Shown: positions 36,782 to 45,317, counted from the stretch's first letter. The stretch is DNA of 64,000 nucleotides from Bacteroidales bacterium (GCA_023229525.1 JALNZC010000020.1:7658-71657); one strand, 5' to 3'. The notes: generated by a model not told the origin, from the letters alone. Made by a program: numbers and translations.

Positions 36782-38122
36782 ATGAAGATCCTCCTGATCA
36801 ATCCACCCCGATCACCTGAAAACAATATACTCAGATATGCTCCGGCGGAAGCCAGACGATTTATCCATAAAAAACTGATAGGTCCTCCCTTAGGCTTGCT
36901 TACCATAGCGGCAGCCGTCAAAGATCATGATGTCATTGTTTTTGATACAAAAGGGGAATATGATCTGGTACCTGATGCACCTTCTCTGGATTTGATGGTG
37001 GAGGGATTGTTGGAAAAGCATCATCCTCAGATTGTAGGAGTTACAGTCATCACCAGTGAATTTGATTATTCAATCGAAATTTTCCGGACAGTCAAAAGGG
37101 TTGATGCCTCTATACTTACCGTAGCCGGAGGGTTACATCCTACGCTATGTCCCGGTGATTTTCAGGATCCTTCAGTCGATCTTGTGATTCCGGGTCAGAG
37201 TTCGCATATTTTTCGTGAATTGGTACAAGCCCTGGAAAAGGGTACCTCCTTTGCAGCTATACCGGGGTTGTGGATCAATTCGGAAAACGGGTTAAAAAAA
37301 ACGACCGGAAAGCCGCCAGTCTGGGATGCAGCCGATACCGGTTTCCTGATGCCCGACCGTGCTCATTTAAAACGCTGGATCGATACCTATAAAGTCGGTA
37401 ACAGCCCGTTTCCGAGTACTTACGTGTTTACATCCCTTGGATGTCCCTATAAATGTACTTTTTGCTCCATCTGGAGCCAGTTTCAAGGAAAGTATTATCA
37501 GCGTACCATCGAAAGTCTTATCCACGAACTCAAATCGATCGACGAATACCCGGTGGTCCGGTTTGCTGATGCCAATACAGTGGTTGATGAACAATTTATG
37601 ATTGCTTTGTTCGACCGGATTGAAAAGGAAGGGATCAGTAAAACTTTTATTATGGATATCCGTGCAGATGTGGCGGCACACCGGCCGGATATCATCGAAA
37701 AGCTTGCCAGGGGAGGATTGAAAGTTGTCATATGCGGATTTGAATCCTTCCGGGATGAAGAGTTAAGGCGCTACCACAAGAAATCTCCGGTTTTCGATAA
37801 CAAAATGGCAGTTAAGGTTTTTGAGCAAAACGGGATCATGGTCCGAGGGAACTATGTCATACCAAACGATTATAGTCATGCTGATTTTGAATCACTTGCC
37901 GAATATGCTAATCAGAACCGGGTTGTTTATGCCGGATACACTGTTCTGACCCCCATGCCCGGTACCGTGTTTCATAAACAGGTCAAAGATCAGATCGTTG
38001 ATCATGATTACCGCAAGTATAATTTTTTCAATTCCGTCATGAAGACAACGTTGCCCCATGATGAATTTCATGCGAAGGTCGGGGCATTATGGTTGATCAA
38101 GAAGGGGACGGACGTGATTTAA
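36782..38122 (+). CDS. B12-binding-type radical SAM protein (2 of 4)
   Basis: This 446-residue protein has an N-terminal cobalamin-binding-type fold: MKILLINPPRSP, PPLGLLTIAAAVKDHDV, VAGGLHPTLCPGDF. The DTKGEYD segment stands where DxHxxG would be, so there is no His ligand and cobalamin, if bound, would be base-off without protein ligation. The radical SAM motif is CPYKCTFC near residue 221. The C-terminus (VVYAGYTVLTPMPGT) is TIM-barrel-like. It is one of two radical SAM genes placed on the plus strand, inside an otherwise minus-strand cluster. The reaction cannot be assigned. Confidence 0.82.
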   Translation: MKILLINPPRSPENNILRYAPAEARRFIHKKLIGPPLGLLTIAAAVKDHDVIVFDTKGEYDLVPDAPSLDLMVEGLLEKHHPQIVGVTVITSEFDYSIEIFRTVKRVDASILTVAGGLHPTLCPGDFQDPSVDLVIPGQSSHIFRELVQALEKGTSFAAIPGLWINSENGLKKTTGKPPVWDAADTGFLMPDRAHLKRWIDTYKVGNSPFPSTYVFTSLGCPYKCTFCSIWSQFQGKYYQRTIESLIHELKSIDEYPVVRFADANTVVDEQFMIALFDRIEKEGISKTFIMDIRADVAAHRPDIIEKLARGGLKVVICGFESFRDEELRRYHKKSPVFDNKMAVKVFEQNGIMVRGNYVIPNDYSHADFESLAEYANQNRVVYAGYTVLTPMPGTVFHKQVKDQIVDHDYRKYNFFNSVMKTTLPHDEFHAKVGALWLIKKGTDVI

Positions 38123-38124
38123 AA

Positions 38125-38208
38125 GACGAAGGACGAGGGACGAGGGACGAGGGACGAGGGACGAAGGACGAAAGACGAAGGATGAAGGATGAAAGACGAA
38201 GGACGAGG
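38125..38208. repeat. Twelve tandem 7-bp repeats between two radical SAM genes
   Basis: Twelve units of GACGARG and close variants (GACGAAG, GACGAGG, GATGAAG) run without gaps from three bases after one radical SAM stop to about 32 bases before the next start. They are purine-rich on the plus strand. Confidence 0.95.
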
Positions 38209-38240
38209 GAAAAATAATTTTTGAAATTGGTTATTGGGGA

Positions 38241-39668
38241 ATGAAGAGGGTTTTGCTGGTCAATACAAACATTGAAAAGGCGCCATATCCTGTGCCGCCG
38301 TTGGGACTATGTTTGCTGGCGGCCTGCCTGGAAAACCGGTATGAGGTTCGCATCTATGACGGGGTATTTGACGAAGGACGTAATCTGGTTGAAGAAGTTT
38401 TGCGATTCCAGCCCGATTTTATTGGGTTCAGTATCAGGAATATTGACGATGTGGTGATTGATCGCCATTTGTTTTATGTGGAAGGGATTCTTGAAAGGTT
38501 TATTCGACCTGTGCAAGCAATCATCCATGTGCCGGTAATCCTGGGTGGCAGTGGCTTCAGTATTTTCCCTGAAGAACTGATGCAACTTACTGGCGCCGAT
38601 TATGGCATCATTGGCGAGGCTGAACAATCATTGCCTGCTTTGCTCCATTGTATCGAAACCAATACGGATACTGAATATATACACAACCTGGTCACCGCAC
38701 AACAAACTAAAATACGTTCCCATTTTGATTTTTCATATCCGACACCAACGGATTTCCGGTTTTCCGAAATTGACCGGCGTATTGATTTTCAACCTTATCT
38801 TGCCAGGGGCGTTTATTCGATCCAGACAAAACGTGGATGTTCACACGGATGCATCTATTGTACATATCCACTGATCGAAGGAAAACGTTTCCGGGTAAGG
38901 AGTCCTGAAGATATTGCCGATGAAATCGAACAGGCGCATCAGCGGATTGGTAATATTACTTTCGAATTCGTTGATTCCACTTTTAACGACCCTAAAGGAC
39001 ATGCAGAGGCGATCTGCAGGGAGATCATCCATCGGAAGATAAAGGTTCGTCTACGTACAATGGGCATCAATCCGGGACATTGCAGTGAGGAATTATTTGA
39101 ATTGATGATGGAAGCCGGATTTGCACAGATTGATGCCACTCCCGATAGCGCTTCTCCGTTAGTGCTGAAGAACCTGGATAAAGGTTTTAAGCTTCCGGAA
39201 ATAGAAAAAATGGCCGGTCTGATCAAAAAGTACAATTTACCGACGATGTGGTTTTTTCTTTTTGGCGGTCCCGGGGAAGATGCGTGGACATTTCAGGAGA
39301 CACTTGATTTTATTGATTCTTATGTTAATCCGGATGATATGGTTTATATGACGGCAGGTTTACGGATCTACCCGAATACACCGTTGTATGACCTGGCATG
39401 CTGGGAGGGGAATATCAGAAAAGAACAATCCATTTTTCAAAAGCCTGCTTATTATTTTTCGAAGGCTTTATCCAAAACCCATCTTGATCAGCTTATCCGG
39501 AAGGCAACAGAAACCCGGCATAACTGCATTCCGGCCATTGAAACGGCCCCGCCCCCGGAGATGATCAAAGAGGCCATGATATTAAGGGAAACTGAAATGC
39601 TGACTGAACCTACGTTCAGGACGCTTATCCGGATAAGGAAAAGGTGGAGATCGGAAGGAAGGCTGTAA
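38241..39668 (+). CDS. B12-binding-type radical SAM protein (3 of 4)
   Basis: This 475-residue protein starts MKRVLLVNTNIEKAPYPVPP, the usual opening of cobalamin-binding radical SAM enzymes. The IYDGVFDEGRN segment lies at the expected B12 loop but lacks the His of DxHxxG. The SAM-cluster motif is CSHGCIYC near residue 200, followed by GKRFRVRSPEDIADEIE. The C-terminal extension has FLFGGPGEDAWTFQETLDFI. It follows the other plus-strand radical SAM gene across a repeat array and ends two bases from the convergent malonyltransferase-like gene. Confidence 0.82.
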   Translation: MKRVLLVNTNIEKAPYPVPPLGLCLLAACLENRYEVRIYDGVFDEGRNLVEEVLRFQPDFIGFSIRNIDDVVIDRHLFYVEGILERFIRPVQAIIHVPVILGGSGFSIFPEELMQLTGADYGIIGEAEQSLPALLHCIETNTDTEYIHNLVTAQQTKIRSHFDFSYPTPTDFRFSEIDRRIDFQPYLARGVYSIQTKRGCSHGCIYCTYPLIEGKRFRVRSPEDIADEIEQAHQRIGNITFEFVDSTFNDPKGHAEAICREIIHRKIKVRLRTMGINPGHCSEELFELMMEAGFAQIDATPDSASPLVLKNLDKGFKLPEIEKMAGLIKKYNLPTMWFFLFGGPGEDAWTFQETLDFIDSYVNPDDMVYMTAGLRIYPNTPLYDLACWEGNIRKEQSIFQKPAYYFSKALSKTHLDQLIRKATETRHNCIPAIETAPPPEMIKEAMILRETEMLTEPTFRTLIRIRKRWRSEGRL

Positions 39669-39670
39669 AA

Positions 39671-40582
39671 TCAGTTATGGAGAGTAACGTCATCAAGGGT
39701 AATAAAACGGTAATCTCCCTCAATGAATCTGGCATTTTTTGCCAGCCCTTTCGATGGTCCGCATTCAATAAACCGGCAGATGCCCTTTTGCTGTAACCAA
39801 TGCTGTGTTTTTAGCCAGTTTAAAGGGTGATAAAGATTACTGGTCAATTCTTTACGTAAATCATCCGGTGATTTGAGTTCTCTTTGATCGATCAGGGAAA
39901 TAACCGGATTTGAAGGTGGAGAGATTTCGAGATTGACAATACTTTGGGCAAAGAAAAGAGCTCCTTTCTCAAGACGGCTGTAATGATAGGGAACGGAGAC
40001 GGTGAAACTCCGGGCATGAAGGGCGCCTTCTTCCCTGGCCATTAAAAGCATTTCCGAAACATCGTTGAGAAGTCCGGAAACGACAAAGGAATGAGAAGCG
40101 TTCTGGTTTGTAATTTCAATGCGGAAATTTGATTTTCTGATGAGTTGTTCAATATCCTGTTTGTCCAGTCCGATCAGTGTTCCCATACCATAAGCTGTAC
40201 CCCCGATTTCCGATTTTAACGATTGATAGGCATATTGAATGAAACGGAGACCGGTTTCCAGGTTTATGGATCCGGCATCAAACAAAGCCGCGTAGATGCC
40301 CATACTGTAACCGGCTGAATATTCAGGCTTGATTTGCTTTTCCCTCAGGATTTTCGAGGCGGCACAACTGTACAGGTAAGTAATATACTGTGTTATCAAT
40401 TCATCGCCGAGATAGTTTTTGGATTCAAAATCGAATTCTGCCAGCGATGGGTCAACCCTATTTCCTGCTTCGTATAAGAACAGGTTAAATTGTTCAAAAA
40501 ATCCAGGGAGATCATTTCCGGGATGATCGGTATAATCGCTGGCAAAAGCAGGAAAAACAAAAACTAAGCGGGTAGGGGACAA
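39671..40582 (-). CDS. Malonyl-CoA:ACP acyltransferase-like protein
   Basis: This 303-residue FabD-fold protein has the serine elbow GYSMGIYAAL (Ser93) and the second catalytic His in VPYHYSRL, so it should be active. The usual GQGxQ start is replaced by VFVFPAFASDY. The Arg that binds the malonyl carboxylate is not obvious at its usual place (ASHSFVVSG region), so an extender other than malonyl, or hydrolytic editing, is possible. The start is a TTG at 40582; no ATG is available. It is the terminal gene of the ketosynthase-ACP group, converging with the plus-strand radical SAM gene. Confidence 0.8.
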   Translation of the reverse strand: MSPTRLVFVFPAFASDYTDHPGNDLPGFFEQFNLFLYEAGNRVDPSLAEFDFESKNYLGDELITQYITYLYSCAASKILREKQIKPEYSAGYSMGIYAALFDAGSINLETGLRFIQYAYQSLKSEIGGTAYGMGTLIGLDKQDIEQLIRKSNFRIEITNQNASHSFVVSGLLNDVSEMLLMAREEGALHARSFTVSVPYHYSRLEKGALFFAQSIVNLEISPPSNPVISLIDQRELKSPDDLRKELTSNLYHPLNWLKTQHWLQQKGICRFIECGPSKGLAKNARFIEGDYRFITLDDVTLHN

Positions 40583-40591
40583 GGAGAATAT

Positions 40592-40906
40592 TTAACTTTT
40601 AATGTCAAGTTCCAGTAACCTGTTCTCATGTTCGATGATCAGCAGTTGCATATCAATCAATTGTCCGATGGTGGCGACGGGATGTTTTACGGCATATTTG
40701 CCGATGACTTTGAGTTCAATGTCCAGGTTGTATTTTTTCTTGAAAATTTCGATCAGCTCGAGGAACATTAATGAATCTCCATCAAGATCCTTGATGATGC
40801 TGGTATTATCGTTGATTCTGGATTTATCTACCTCGCATTCTTCGGCAAAAAAATTGTAAACGATCTCCTTGACCTCCTTCCTTGTACTTTCAGTAATCTT
40901 TGCCAT
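40592..40906 (-). CDS. Acyl carrier protein
   Basis: This 104-residue carrier has the phosphopantetheine site DLDGDSLMFLELIEIF (Ser45). It carries a longer C-terminal helix than fatty-acid ACPs (PVATIGQLIDMQLLIIEHE). It lies between the ketosynthase and the malonyltransferase-like gene, the classic order for a type II polyketide or fatty-acid assembly line. It is distinct from the ACP at 20633, implying one carrier for chain extension and one for starter or transfer. Confidence 0.9.
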   Translation of the reverse strand: MAKITESTRKEVKEIVYNFFAEECEVDKSRINDNTSIIKDLDGDSLMFLELIEIFKKKYNLDIELKVIGKYAVKHPVATIGQLIDMQLLIIEHENRLLELDIKS

Positions 40907-40926
40907 ATTATCTTTTATTTTTGCTG

Positions 40927-40934
40927 CAAAAATA
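40927..40934 (-). promoter_or_regulatory. TAnnTTTG -7 element of the ACP gene
   Basis: TATTTTTG on the minus strand lies 20 bases before the ACP ATG and abuts the stop of the ketosynthase gene. No good -33 partner is visible. Confidence 0.35.
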
Positions 40935-42146
40935 TCACTTTTTTATCACAATGGTAGCATTGTGGCCTCCAAAGCCAAAGGAATTTGACAGGGCGACCCT
41001 AACCTCTTTTCTCCGTGCGATGTTAGGGACGTAATCGAGATCCAGGTCTGGATCGGGGGTTACATAATTGATGGTCGGAGGAATAATTCCGTTTTCAATT
41101 GCAAGGACTGTGATGATGGTCTCGATGGCGCCTGCAGCCCCGATGGTATGTCCCAGCATCGATTTTAAGGATGAGACCGGAATTTGATAGGCTCTTTCCT
41201 TAAAAGCACTTTTAATGGCCATTGTTTCATACCGGTCATTCAATTCCGTGGATGTGCCATGAGCGTTGATATAGTCGACTTCTTCAGATGATATACCGGC
41301 GTTTTCCAAGGCAAGTAACATTGTCCGGGCCATACCTTCACCATCGGCCATGGGAGCCATGATGTTATATCCTTCGCTTGTTAATGCATAACCAGCTATC
41401 TGTGCATAAATATGCGCTTGTCTGTGGACCGCAGAATTTTTTGCTTCCAGAACCAAAACCCCTGCCCCTTCACCGATCACGAATCCATCGCGATCCTTTG
41501 AAAAAGGTCTGCTGGCAGCTTCAGGCGGGTCATTGGCGACAGAAAGGGCGTATAAAGCATTAAATCCCCGGATCTCTTCCGGGTTAATGATCGAATCTGC
41601 TCCTCCGACAATCACTACATCCGCCTGTCCATTCCGTATCATATCGTAACCGAATGCAATGGCATATGCAGAGGATGCGCATGCAGTATTCACGGAAAAG
41701 TTTGGACCCGTCAACTGGTATTCCAGCGAAATCCAGGCGGACATTGAGTTGGTCATACTTTTAAAAACCGTATTCTGGAGTGTAGTATCACGTTCAACGC
41801 TGGAGTTACCGGTGTTAACGACGCCCATAATAACACTGCACCGGTTCTTGTCGATCGAATCGAACTTGATGCCGGAATCGGCCACGGCGATTTTAGCTGC
41901 TGTGACACACATCCGTGTGACCCGGGTCATCTGGCTGGCTGCCCGTTTGCGGATCCAGGTCTTTGATAATTCTTCAAATTCTGGGGGAACCTGTGCCGCA
42001 ATTTGCGTGGCACAGTTACTGGGATCGAAACGGGTGATTCTTTTGACTCCACTCTTTCCATCACAGATGTTTTTCCAGTTTTCTTCCAATGATAAACCAA
42101 GGGAAGAGATAAGTCCCATCCCGGAAATAACAACTTCTCTTGACAT
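40935..42146 (-). CDS. Beta-ketoacyl-ACP synthase (FabF/KAS II-like)
   Basis: This 403-residue ketosynthase has a complete catalytic set: Cys156 in NTACASSAYA, His in NAHGTSTELND, and His in SMLGHTIGAAGA. The glycine-rich C-terminal NSFGFGGHNAT is intact. It catalyses decarboxylative condensation on ACP-bound chains. The similarity is to FabF-like enzymes of aryl-polyene and flexirubin loci rather than to housekeeping FabF; the Cys motif has Ala-Cys-Ala-Ser-Ser. It is followed by the ACP gene and preceded by the c-type heme protein. Confidence 0.9.
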   Translation of the reverse strand: MSREVVISGMGLISSLGLSLEENWKNICDGKSGVKRITRFDPSNCATQIAAQVPPEFEELSKTWIRKRAASQMTRVTRMCVTAAKIAVADSGIKFDSIDKNRCSVIMGVVNTGNSSVERDTTLQNTVFKSMTNSMSAWISLEYQLTGPNFSVNTACASSAYAIAFGYDMIRNGQADVVIVGGADSIINPEEIRGFNALYALSVANDPPEAASRPFSKDRDGFVIGEGAGVLVLEAKNSAVHRQAHIYAQIAGYALTSEGYNIMAPMADGEGMARTMLLALENAGISSEEVDYINAHGTSTELNDRYETMAIKSAFKERAYQIPVSSLKSMLGHTIGAAGAIETIITVLAIENGIIPPTINYVTPDPDLDLDYVPNIARRKEVRVALSNSFGFGGHNATIVIKK

Positions 42147-42153
42147 CCGTTTT

Positions 42154-42546
42154 TTATTTTTTCAGGCTTTCAGCCCATTTGCAGACCATTTCTACATCGG
42201 CGGGTTTAGGTGCCAGGTCCGGATTCTCTTTAAGCCATCCCTTTTTGGGCATGACTCCTTTGGTGAGGACTTTGCATATATCCTGAGCTTTTGCCATTTG
42301 TTTTTCTGCAGAATAGGTGTCCCATTTCGAAAAATTCACATGCCCTTTAGCCATTGCATTGCCACCATCCGCATGACAATCCATGCAGGTTTTCTTAACA
42401 AAATTAAAGACACTGTCAGGCATTGATCCGGCTGGATTGGCAGCGACCGGTTTCCCGGATCCGGCAGCATCATTGATATTGAAGATCAGGAAAAATGCAA
42501 TGAATATCCCTGTAGCGAGGAGTGATAAAACCGTATACTTCTTCAT
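42154..42546 (-). CDS. c-type heme-binding protein (haem_bd-like)
   Basis: This 130-residue protein has an N-terminal signal or anchor helix (about 5-24) and a single heme-attachment motif CMDCH (Cys54, Cys57, His58), followed by NFSKWDTYSAEKQMAKAQDIC. A likely distal Met lies in GVMPKKGW. The layout fits the small haem_bd cytochromes of Bacteroidota, which act in the periplasm as electron carriers or peroxidase partners. Its place between a ketosynthase and a hydroxyacyl-CoA dehydrogenase is unusual for a fatty-acyl cluster and hints at a periplasmic redox step. Confidence 0.8.
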   Translation of the reverse strand: MKKYTVLSLLATGIFIAFFLIFNINDAAGSGKPVAANPAGSMPDSVFNFVKKTCMDCHADGGNAMAKGHVNFSKWDTYSAEKQMAKAQDICKVLTKGVMPKKGWLKENPDLAPKPADVEMVCKWAESLKK

Positions 42547-42565
42547 AATTTCATTTTTGATCTGA

Positions 42566-42573
42566 CAAAGATA
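42566..42573 (-). promoter_or_regulatory. TAnnTTTG -7 element of the heme protein gene
   Basis: TATCTTTG on the minus strand lies 19 bases before the ATG at 42546, normal spacing for a short Bacteroidota leader. No -33 TTG is evident. Confidence 0.45.
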
Positions 42574-42620
42574 CGTGAAAATAAGCGAACAGATTATCTG
42601 GTAAAAAACTTTCTGTCCGA

Positions 42621-43751
42621 TCAGGATTCAAACGGACCTTTTTCAAGACCGAAGTACTCTTTGACGGCAAAATTCATATCTCCGATAGGGATGTGTGATT
42701 GGGCGGTAAAGCGTTTTACTGCTGAATACCACGATTGATAAAGATGTTCCGCAATTCCTGCAGTTTCGAGCGGTTCATTTGTGGGAGTTGGCTCCAGCGG
42801 ATATTTGTAAAATCCTTCCCCTGTTTTCATCCCGAGTTTTCCCTCCCGGACCAACTCCTGTAATTTTGAAACCAGCGGCTCATAATAGGATTTGTTTGGA
42901 TAACCAGTGATATAATTCCCGATCGAAACCAACATGGTATCAATTCCCACACTATCCATAAAATCAAAAACACCAAAAGGGAACATGTGTTTTTTGATGA
43001 TTTCGTCCATCTGCTGATAACTGCAGTGACCTTCATTCACTATAAGGATCGCTTCCAACTGAACATCAAGAAAAAGTTTGTTCAGGATGAAACTGTTTCT
43101 CTCATTCAATGTAAGATAGAAACGTTGGATCTTGTCGAGGAATGAATGGATCAGTGAACGTGTTGTTGAAGATGTCTGTGCGGTGACGGTGAATTCTACG
43201 ATATTTTTCAGGGCAACCGGGTAAAAAAAGTGGAGACCGATAAATTTATCCTGTCTCAGATCCGGTGTCGAGAGTATGGAAGGATTTATGGAAGAGGAAT
43301 TGGAGGCAAAGATGCAACCGGGATTGATTACCGGATGGAGTTGTTCAAATAATGATCGTTTCAATCCAATATCTTCGGGTATGGCTTCAATGATGAGATC
43401 ACATTGATACAAATCCGAAATTTCCCTGCTGATGATGGTTTTTTGTAACGAGCGGTATTTGTTTTCATCAATGATACCAACCTCCAGCGACCGGTTGATC
43501 CGTTTACCGAATTGTTTTTGAATTTTCCCGATGTCGGCCTCTTTGCTGCAAATCCATGTTAATTCCAGATCGAAATCAAGAAGGTAATTAAAAATGCCGG
43601 AACCCATTTTCCCTTCACCGATGATCCCTGTTTTTTGGATCCCGGATGAAGGCTCGCTACGCTCGCGATCAGGGCTCGCTTCACTCGCGATGCCGGATGA
43701 AAGCTCGCTACGCTCGCGATGCTGGATGCTGGATGCTGGAAACCGGCTCAT
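42621..43751 (-). CDS. 3-hydroxyacyl-CoA dehydrogenase with repeat-encoded N-terminal extension
   Basis: This 376-residue protein has a dinucleotide-binding motif IIGEGKMGSG (residues 43-52), EAIPEDIGLKRSLF, and the catalytic-His block GLHFFYPVALKNIVEF. A C-terminal helical dimerisation domain (GMKTGEGFYKYP) matches 3-hydroxyacyl-CoA dehydrogenase. It oxidises or reduces a beta-hydroxyacyl group; here it may supply the missing ketoreduction step. The first about 40 residues (RERSELSSGIASEASPDRER and so on) derive from palindromic repeat DNA and have no family counterpart. The next in-frame ATG is inside the nucleotide-binding motif, so the extension is probably translated. Confidence 0.85.
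   Translation of the reverse strand: MSRFPASSIQHRERSELSSGIASEASPDRERSEPSSGIQKTGIIGEGKMGSGIFNYLLDFDLELTWICSKEADIGKIQKQFGKRINRSLEVGIIDENKYRSLQKTIISREISDLYQCDLIIEAIPEDIGLKRSLFEQLHPVINPGCIFASNSSSINPSILSTPDLRQDKFIGLHFFYPVALKNIVEFTVTAQTSSTTRSLIHSFLDKIQRFYLTLNERNSFILNKLFLDVQLEAILIVNEGHCSYQQMDEIIKKHMFPFGVFDFMDSVGIDTMLVSIGNYITGYPNKSYYEPLVSKLQELVREGKLGMKTGEGFYKYPLEPTPTNEPLETAGIAEHLYQSWYSAVKRFTAQSHIPIGDMNFAVKEYFGLEKGPFES
43642..43738. repeat. Palindromic/tandem repeat element inside the dehydrogenase 5' end
   Basis: Two 28-bp direct copies (43642-43669 and 43693-43720) differ at one base. Each contains GCTCGCTACGCTCGC. They flank a diverged copy (GCTCGCTTCACTCGCGAT), and tandem GCTGGAT units follow to 43738. 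All of it is read through in frame as the enzyme's N-terminal extension. Confidence 0.85.
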
Positions 43752-43754
43752 GCC

Positions 43755-43782
43755 AATTATTAATTATTAATTATTAATTGTT
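43755..43782. repeat. Four tandem AATTATT repeats overlapping a stop codon
   Basis: Heptamers AATTATT (last copy AATTGTT) bridge the spacer. On the minus strand they supply the last codons and the TAA stop of the radical SAM gene ending at 43767. Confidence 0.9.
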
Positions 43783-45317
43783 AATTCCTTCCATGCGCCT
43801 TTATCCTGTGAAAGTACGATTTTGCGATATTCTTCCATATGACGTTTGTGGTCCTGGATATGGCGATGGTATCCCAGCATTGAAAGTAAAAACCCCAGTC
43901 CTTTGTCGATTGAAATTCGTTTTGTAAGGATTAGTTTAAGGATAAACGTGAACAGTTTTTTCCGGTCGGGATCGGCAGTCAGGACAAATTCCCTGAATGT
44001 AATCCAAGAGAGGCGGGCTTTCATAAAGACCGAAATTTCTCCGCCCTGCCTGGTAAAAGCGCCGTTACTAAAAAGCGCTTCTCCCTTTATACGAATGGTG
44101 TCGAAAGAATAAAGCCGGGCGATGGTTTCCATATATTTGTCGAAAATTGCAATCTGTGACATGTTCATATAATGCAGGGTAGGGAAATGACCCACACCCA
44201 ACTCCGGATCACAGGAAAGTAAACGGCCTTCCTTCTTGAATTTTTTATGGGTCTCGGTTCCGGGTGGCGCATTAAGCAGATGAAGATTGACATTGGGAAG
44301 ATGATGCTCCAAAGTAAAATCGAAAATCCGGTCGAATTCATCCAGATTGTCATTGTCGAAACCTACAACAAAACTGGCATTTATCTGGATCCCGGCAGCA
44401 TGGATTTTAGAGATGGCTTCTTGGTATATTTTTCCTCCCCGGTTATGAAGTTTATGAGATTCATTGAGACTTTCGGGGTTCAACGATTCAAAACCAACCA
44501 GGATGTTAAAGCAGCCTGCCTCAGCCATCAGGTTCAACAATTCATCATCGGTAGCAACGTCAAGACTGCACATACAACCCCAGGATATTTTAAGCGGTAT
44601 AATGGCTTTCATTAACTCTTTTGCATATTTCTTATTGATGGTCAGGTTATCATCAACAAAGAAAAAGTAACTGGATGGGGCAGCCTTGATCTCCTCAACC
44701 ACATTGTCAATATCGCGGTAGCGCATCTTTTGACCAAAGGTCCTGGAAACCAGGCAGAAGTCGCAGTTGAACGGACATCCCCGTGAAACCTGGATGGCGA
44801 CCTGAAATATACGGTTCATATTCACAAGGTCCCATCTGGGTGGTTTTTGCGATTTATAGGATATATAATCTGTGGTTTCATAAACAGGCTGTAATCGTCC
44901 GTTTTCAAAATCTTCCAGGCATTTTTCCCATTTTCCTTCTGCCTCACCGGCAACCACCGCATCGCCATGCATGAGGGTTTCTTCCTGCATGAACGAAGCA
45001 TACGGCCCGCCAAAAACCACAGTTGCACCCATACCTTTGAATTTATCACCAAGTTCAAAAGCCCGGGTCGAAGTTGCAGCCAATGTTGTTATCCCAACAA
45101 TATCTGGCTTTCCATGCTTAGGTAACGCTTCAATCTCCTCATCGAAAATCCGGATGTCGTAATGGCCGGGGGTAAGCGCAGCCACAGTGGGCAGGGCCAA
45201 GGGGATCATGAGCCGGTGTTTCCCGAACATCCTGGCCATTTCACTGTGCGCCGGATAGTTGATGAACCGCTGCCGGGGACTGATCAGATACAAGAGATAT
45301 CTTTTTTTAGAAGGCAT
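43767..45317 (-). CDS. B12-binding-type radical SAM protein with DUF4070-like C-terminus (4 of 4)
   Basis: This protein of about 516 residues is started at ATG 45317; an in-frame TTG lies four codons upstream. The N-terminal cobalamin-binding region includes LALPTVAALTPGHYDIRIFD and VVFGGPYASFMQEE. CPFNCDFC near residue 180 binds the cluster. KMRYRDIDNVVEEI, VGFESLNPESLNESHK and NLHLLNAPPGTETHKKF follow. The C-terminal about 140 residues match the DUF4070-type extension of hopanoid- and lipid-modifying radical SAM enzymes. An ordinary lipid-tail methylation or cyclisation is therefore plausible. Its stop codon lies within a tandem heptamer repeat. Confidence 0.82.
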   Translation of the reverse strand: MPSKKRYLLYLISPRQRFINYPAHSEMARMFGKHRLMIPLALPTVAALTPGHYDIRIFDEEIEALPKHGKPDIVGITTLAATSTRAFELGDKFKGMGATVVFGGPYASFMQEETLMHGDAVVAGEAEGKWEKCLEDFENGRLQPVYETTDYISYKSQKPPRWDLVNMNRIFQVAIQVSRGCPFNCDFCLVSRTFGQKMRYRDIDNVVEEIKAAPSSYFFFVDDNLTINKKYAKELMKAIIPLKISWGCMCSLDVATDDELLNLMAEAGCFNILVGFESLNPESLNESHKLHNRGGKIYQEAISKIHAAGIQINASFVVGFDNDNLDEFDRIFDFTLEHHLPNVNLHLLNAPPGTETHKKFKKEGRLLSCDPELGVGHFPTLHYMNMSQIAIFDKYMETIARLYSFDTIRIKGEALFSNGAFTRQGGEISVFMKARLSWITFREFVLTADPDRKKLFTFILKLILTKRISIDKGLGFLLSMLGYHRHIQDHKRHMEEYRKIVLSQDKGAWKELTINN

